From positions 198,527-262,526 of the forward strand of contig NZ_QSCM01000005.1 in NCBI RefSeq assembly GCF_003463065.1: a stretch of 64,000 nt of DNA, read 5' to 3'. Below are positions 61,062 through 64,000 of the stretch, piece by piece. The first letter of the stretch is position 1, and each line of letters opens with the position of its first letter. A program made the position numbers and the translations under genes. Source of the stretch: Blautia sp. OF03-15BH (lineage in GTDB: Bacteria > Bacillota > Clostridia > Lachnospirales > Lachnospiraceae). The notes under the pieces were generated by a model that was not told the DNA's origin, ran no database searches, and worked only from the letters and a program-made list of their open reading frames with translations.

Positions 61062-61718
61062 ATGAAAAAAATTCATTCATCCAGATGGAAGGATGCAGGT
61101 CTTGTGATCGCTTACATGATCTTCTATATGTGTTTTTTCAATTATCTGGAACACCGCACGGGAGTTCAGATACATATGCTGCAGATGCGGGCGGATTATA
61201 GCATTCCCTTCTGTGAATACTTTATTGTGCCCTATCTTCTGTGGTTCCCCTATGTAGGGCTCACCGCAGTGTACTTTACTTTATTCAATGATAGCCGGAC
61301 AGAATTTTATCAGTTTGCTGTCTGCATGGGAATTGGAATGACACTGTTTCTGATGATTTCCTACGTTTTTCCGAACGGCCAGAATTTAAGGCCGTACACC
61401 TTTGCCCGTCACAATATCTGCACGGAGCTGGTCCAGCATCTCTATAAGATCGACACACCCACGAATGTGATGCCGAGCCTTCATGTGTTCAATTCCGTGA
61501 TGTGCTGCACGGCCATCTGGGAGAGTCGTTCGCTCCGGAAGAACAGACTGGTGCGCTGGGGCTCCTGGGTACTGACTGTACTCATCATTGCCGCCACCAT
61601 GTTCCTGAAACAGCACACGATCCTGGATGTTGTGGTCGCTCTGGCTATGGGAAGGATCTGCTGGTTTTTCATGTACCGCTATAAGATGCAGACGGTTGTG
61701 GAATACGAAGAAATATAA
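61062..61718 (+). CDS. PAP2 family membrane phosphatase
   Basis: A 218-residue, about five-segment membrane protein with PAP2 motifs MPSLHVFNSV and FLKQHTILDVVV, a lipid or polyprenyl phosphate phosphatase type. ATG 61062 is favoured because upstream in-frame starts at 61038 and 60981 have poorly spaced ribosome sites. However, 61062 also lacks a good one: AGGA lies 17 bases upstream. The start is uncertain. Confidence 0.85.
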   Translation: MKKIHSSRWKDAGLVIAYMIFYMCFFNYLEHRTGVQIHMLQMRADYSIPFCEYFIVPYLLWFPYVGLTAVYFTLFNDSRTEFYQFAVCMGIGMTLFLMISYVFPNGQNLRPYTFARHNICTELVQHLYKIDTPTNVMPSLHVFNSVMCCTAIWESRSLRKNRLVRWGSWVLTVLIIAATMFLKQHTILDVVVALAMGRICWFFMYRYKMQTVVEYEEI

Positions 61719-61730
61719 GAAGAAAGACTG

Positions 61731-61764
61731 CCGCCCGGTGCGAAAATGTGCCGGGCGGTTTTTT
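61731..61764 (+). terminator. Terminator of the PAP2 gene
   Basis: The stem CCGCCCGG/CCGGGCGG is followed by six T residues. Confidence 0.85.
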
Positions 61765-61789
61765 GCGGTAAGAGTAGTAAATATGGGAT

Positions 61790-62023
61790 ATGATCCTGAG
61801 TAATGGTATCACAGAAGAGAAAGCCTCTGAACTGATGGCAAACATCTGGAAAAGCTTGAAAGGGAAAAGCAAAGAAAAGATCCCGTTAAGTCTGGCGATG
61901 GGCAGCTATACCGTACAGAATAGAGATTTTTCTCTTGACGAAGTCTGCCACGAAGCTGACTGTCGGATGTATGAAGATAAAAAAAGACTAAAAGGCGATG
62001 AAAGTGCAGAAATCACAGGATAA
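61790..62023 (+). pseudogene. Diguanylate cyclase (GGDEF) C-terminal remnant
   Basis: Seventy-seven codons encode the last part of a GGDEF domain: IPLSLAMGSYTVQ and EVCHEADCRMYEDKKRLKG (the usual AD..MY..K ending). The GG[DE]EF active site and everything before it are missing. A terminator hairpin, presumably of the original gene, follows. It is a remnant, not a working cyclase. Confidence 0.75.
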
Positions 62024-62049
62024 TAGCACCGATTCATGAAAAACAGGAA

Positions 62050-62098
62050 AAACTGCTGTCTGATCGATATTGGAGAAGGATCGGATGGCAGTTTTTTT
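62050..62098 (+). terminator. Terminator of the GGDEF remnant; intron target
   Basis: The arms AAACTGC (62050-62056) and GCAGTTT (62088-62094), with further pairing inside, are followed by seven T residues. The group II intron begins three bases later. Confidence 0.8.
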
Positions 62099-62536
62099 AC
62101 GTGCGCCCGGCGGCGCACGTTTCTAACGGGTGTAAGTCCCGAATCCGCCCGGTAGTGGGAAGGATATAGCCGAAGGCAAGGGTGTCCATCGTGAGGTGGA
62201 ATCTGAAGGAAGCCGGATGTGGGAACAGACTAACCACGGGCAAATCTCTGGTCTGACGAACAGAAATCACATATAAGGTTTCGCATGAGGGTAAGATTGC
62301 GTAACAAATCGAAGCCCAATAACTACACGGAATTATGCGGAATAAATGTGGCAGATAGATGGAGAGAAAGAAACGTGTGGTACCCGGGGAGATCTGTGCG
62401 GAATGCTTTGAAAGAAGTAACCACTGCCCAAAGCAGTGCTGAACGTACAGAAGTCAGCAGAGGTCATAGTAGCCGAGAGGTGAAGGACCGAATCAATAGG
62501 AGTCTTAAGTATGACCTGGAAAGGAGAAATGAGCAG

Positions 62537-63928
62537 ATGGATGCAGAAAACAAGGAAAGCTGCTTGCAAAGAGATAACGCGGAACGTAAAGGGTATGTAA
62601 GAGCGCACCGCTCATTTAACCGGATATGGAAAGAAAGAGACAGTGCAGAGCCGGATATCTTAGGTAAGATACTGAATAAGGACAACCTCAACAGAGCTTA
62701 CAAGAGAGTGAAGGCAAACAAGGGAGCGCCGGGAGTAGATGGAATGACCGTTGAAGGGGCGTTTCTGTGGCTAAGGGAACACAGCCATGAACTGACGGAG
62801 AAAATAAGAAAAGGGCATTATACCCCATATCCTGTCAGAAGAGTGGAGATTCCAAAGCCAGATGGCGGAGTACGAAAGCTCGGTATTCCGACCGTCATAG
62901 ACCGCATCATCCAACAGGCAATGTCACAACAGCTGATACCGATCTATGAGCCAAAGTTTTCGGATGGAAGTTTTGGATACCGTCCGGGACGAAGTGCGAA
63001 AGACGCAGTTCAGAAGATAAAGGAGTATGCAGAACAGGGATATACAAGAGCTGTAGTTCTTGACTTGTCAAAGTATTTCGATACACTGAACCATGAATTA
63101 CTGGTAAATATCCTGCGCAGAGATGTAAAGGACGAAAGGGTGATTCAGATGATAAAGAGGTATTTAAGAAGAGGAGTGATGGAAAACGGTGTAGTCGTTA
63201 AGACGGAAGAAGGTTCACCGCAGGGAGGAAATCTCTCCCCGCTATTAGCCAATGTTTATCTTAACGAGTTTGACCAGGAGTTCAACAAAAGAGGAGTGCC
63301 GTGCATTCGCTATGCAGATGATATCGTACTGTTAGCGAAGAGTGAGCGGGCATCTGAGAGATTGTTGGAAAGCAGTACGAAATATCTGGAAGGGACACTG
63401 AAACTAAAGGTGAACCGGGAGAAAAGTCGTACGGTCAGCGTGTTTGCAATACGAAATTTTAAGTACCTTGGCTTCTGTTTCGGGAAGAACGGAAAAGGAA
63501 TCTATGTCCGTGTTCATGGAAAGTCATGGAAGAAAGCCAAGGACAACCTGCGAAAGCTCACTTCCCGGAGTAAGTGCGGAAGTATAGTAAAGACCATGGA
63601 ACATATAAAAGAATACATGCGTGGATGGTTGAACTATTACAGTATAGCAGCCATGAAGAAGAACATCGAAGGCCTGAATGGATGGCTGTACAGAAGGATA
63701 CGGATGTGTATCTGGAAACAGTGGAAACTGCCAAAGACGCGAAAACGGAAGCTGATAGGACTGGGAATGCCAGAATGGGTAGCAAGTGAAGGAGCCTACA
63801 GTCGAAAGTCCTATTGGAGAATGGCAGGGAGCGGTGTACTAAACAGAGCCCTAACAAAAGAAAGACTGATAAACTGGGGCTTTTATGATTTAGCCACAGC
63901 CTATCAGTCCATGCACGTCAACTATTGA
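62537..63928 (+). CDS. ltrA: Group II intron reverse transcriptase/maturase
   Basis: A 463-residue intron-encoded protein. RT domains include RRVEIPKPDGGVRKLGIPTV, SFGYRPGRSAKDAV and the catalytic RYADDIVLLA. A maturase (X) domain includes YMRGWLNYYSIAAM. No endonuclease domain is seen, as in class IIC. The start at ATG 62537 is chosen because AAGGAG (62521-62526) precedes it. The open frame extends to 62285, but that part is ribozyme sequence. It helps splicing and retromobility. Confidence 0.9.
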   Translation: MDAENKESCLQRDNAERKGYVRAHRSFNRIWKERDSAEPDILGKILNKDNLNRAYKRVKANKGAPGVDGMTVEGAFLWLREHSHELTEKIRKGHYTPYPVRRVEIPKPDGGVRKLGIPTVIDRIIQQAMSQQLIPIYEPKFSDGSFGYRPGRSAKDAVQKIKEYAEQGYTRAVVLDLSKYFDTLNHELLVNILRRDVKDERVIQMIKRYLRRGVMENGVVVKTEEGSPQGGNLSPLLANVYLNEFDQEFNKRGVPCIRYADDIVLLAKSERASERLLESSTKYLEGTLKLKVNREKSRTVSVFAIRNFKYLGFCFGKNGKGIYVRVHGKSWKKAKDNLRKLTSRSKCGSIVKTMEHIKEYMRGWLNYYSIAAMKKNIEGLNGWLYRRIRMCIWKQWKLPKTRKRKLIGLGMPEWVASEGAYSRKSYWRMAGSGVLNRALTKERLINWGFYDLATAYQSMHVNY

Positions 63929-63929
63929 A

Positions 63930-63961
63930 ACCGCCGTGTACCGAACGGTACGCACGGTGGT
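63930..63961 (+). ncRNA. Group II intron domain V
   Basis: A 32-base hairpin has an 8-bp lower stem (ACCGCCGT/ACGGTGGT), a two-base GC bulge, a 5-bp upper stem (GTACC/GGTAC) and a GAAC loop. The triad position reads CGC (63932-63934), as in the class IIC intron of Oceanobacillus iheyensis. A domain VI hairpin follows. Confidence 0.85.
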
Positions 63962-64000
63962 GTGAGAGGACGGCGGTTAGTCACCGCCTCCTACTCTATT

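Larger units (their letters stand above)
62101..63998 (+). mobile_element. Group IIC intron (retroelement), nearly complete
   Basis: The 5' end is GTGCG, the usual intron start, followed by a GTGCGCC/GGCGCAC hairpin of domain I. Domains I-IV occupy about 62101-63929, with the maturase frame in domain IV. Domain V is at 63930-63961 and domain VI follows. The exact 3' end is uncertain, near the window edge. Insertion directly after a terminator hairpin and a CGC triad in domain V fit class IIC. Confidence 0.85.

Noticed and set aside
60981..61718. Longer PAP2 protein starting at TTG 60981
   Set aside because: This start lies on the -35 of the promoter, and the added residues cross the terminator hairpin.
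62285..62536. 84-codon N-terminal extension of the intron protein
   Set aside because: It overlaps ribozyme domains, lacks protein-like conservation, and a good ribosome site precedes ATG 62537.

Overview
The window looks like chromosome from a gut member of the Lachnospiraceae (Blautia/Dorea/Fusicatenibacter-like Clostridia). This is inferred, not proven. The grounds are strong AGGAGG ribosome sites, sigma-A promoters, many Rho-independent terminators, a V-type ATPase operon, several secreted or carbohydrate-active proteins, a MalT-like LuxR regulator and a group IIC intron. Genes lie on both strands with short operons. No phage, plasmid or conjugative gene was recognised. The GH29 gene is cut by the left edge and the intron runs to the right edge.

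Layout. 1-2 kb: end of an alpha-L-fucosidase and a GH18 hydrolase. 2-5.4 kb: a MATE exporter and an M18 aminopeptidase. 5.4-10.6 kb: a small inverted-repeat element, then a YtrA-type GntR regulator whose promoter carries a dyad operator, heading two ABC export systems. 10.6-14.4 kb, mostly minus strand: a DUF885 protein, trmB and a LysR regulator. 14.7-23.2 kb: a nine-gene V-type ATPase operon in the order G/H-C-I-K-F-E-A-B-D. 23.3-24.8 kb: a non-coding island with a 53-bp tandem repeat, a dispersed hairpin element and a broken GNAT gene. 24.8-34.5 kb: a large cell-wall-binding NlpC/P60 protein, exported proteins, a MalT-like regulator, and a divergent MerR/SDR pair. 34.6-41.2 kb: an exported GH31, an AI-2E-family permease, tRNA-Lys and a second MATE exporter flanked by two related inverted-repeat elements.

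41.5-51.2 kb is a Gram-positive glycan-use locus. It has an ArsR-type regulator with a large C-terminal domain, a sugar ABC importer (binding protein and two permeases, no ATPase), a membrane acyltransferase, a GH2 hydrolase and a DUF4965/glutaminase-like protein. 51.4-61.7 kb holds ftsH-marR, glycogen phosphorylase, an AraC regulator, an exported beta-rich protein, galK-galT and a PAP2 phosphatase whose promoter sits inside the gal terminator. 61.8-64 kb holds a GGDEF remnant and a nearly complete group IIC intron inserted just after a terminator.

The most unusual content is non-coding: (i) a ~90-bp hairpin element in three copies plus a remnant, each full copy in sense orientation just after a gene; (ii) six exact 53-bp tandem units; (iii) three MITE-like elements; (iv) a promoter nested in a terminator. 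The candidate protein systems (operator-controlled double ABC operon, ArsR-sensor glycan locus) are built from known families in arrangements worth testing. I did not find a clearly new defence or enzymatic system.
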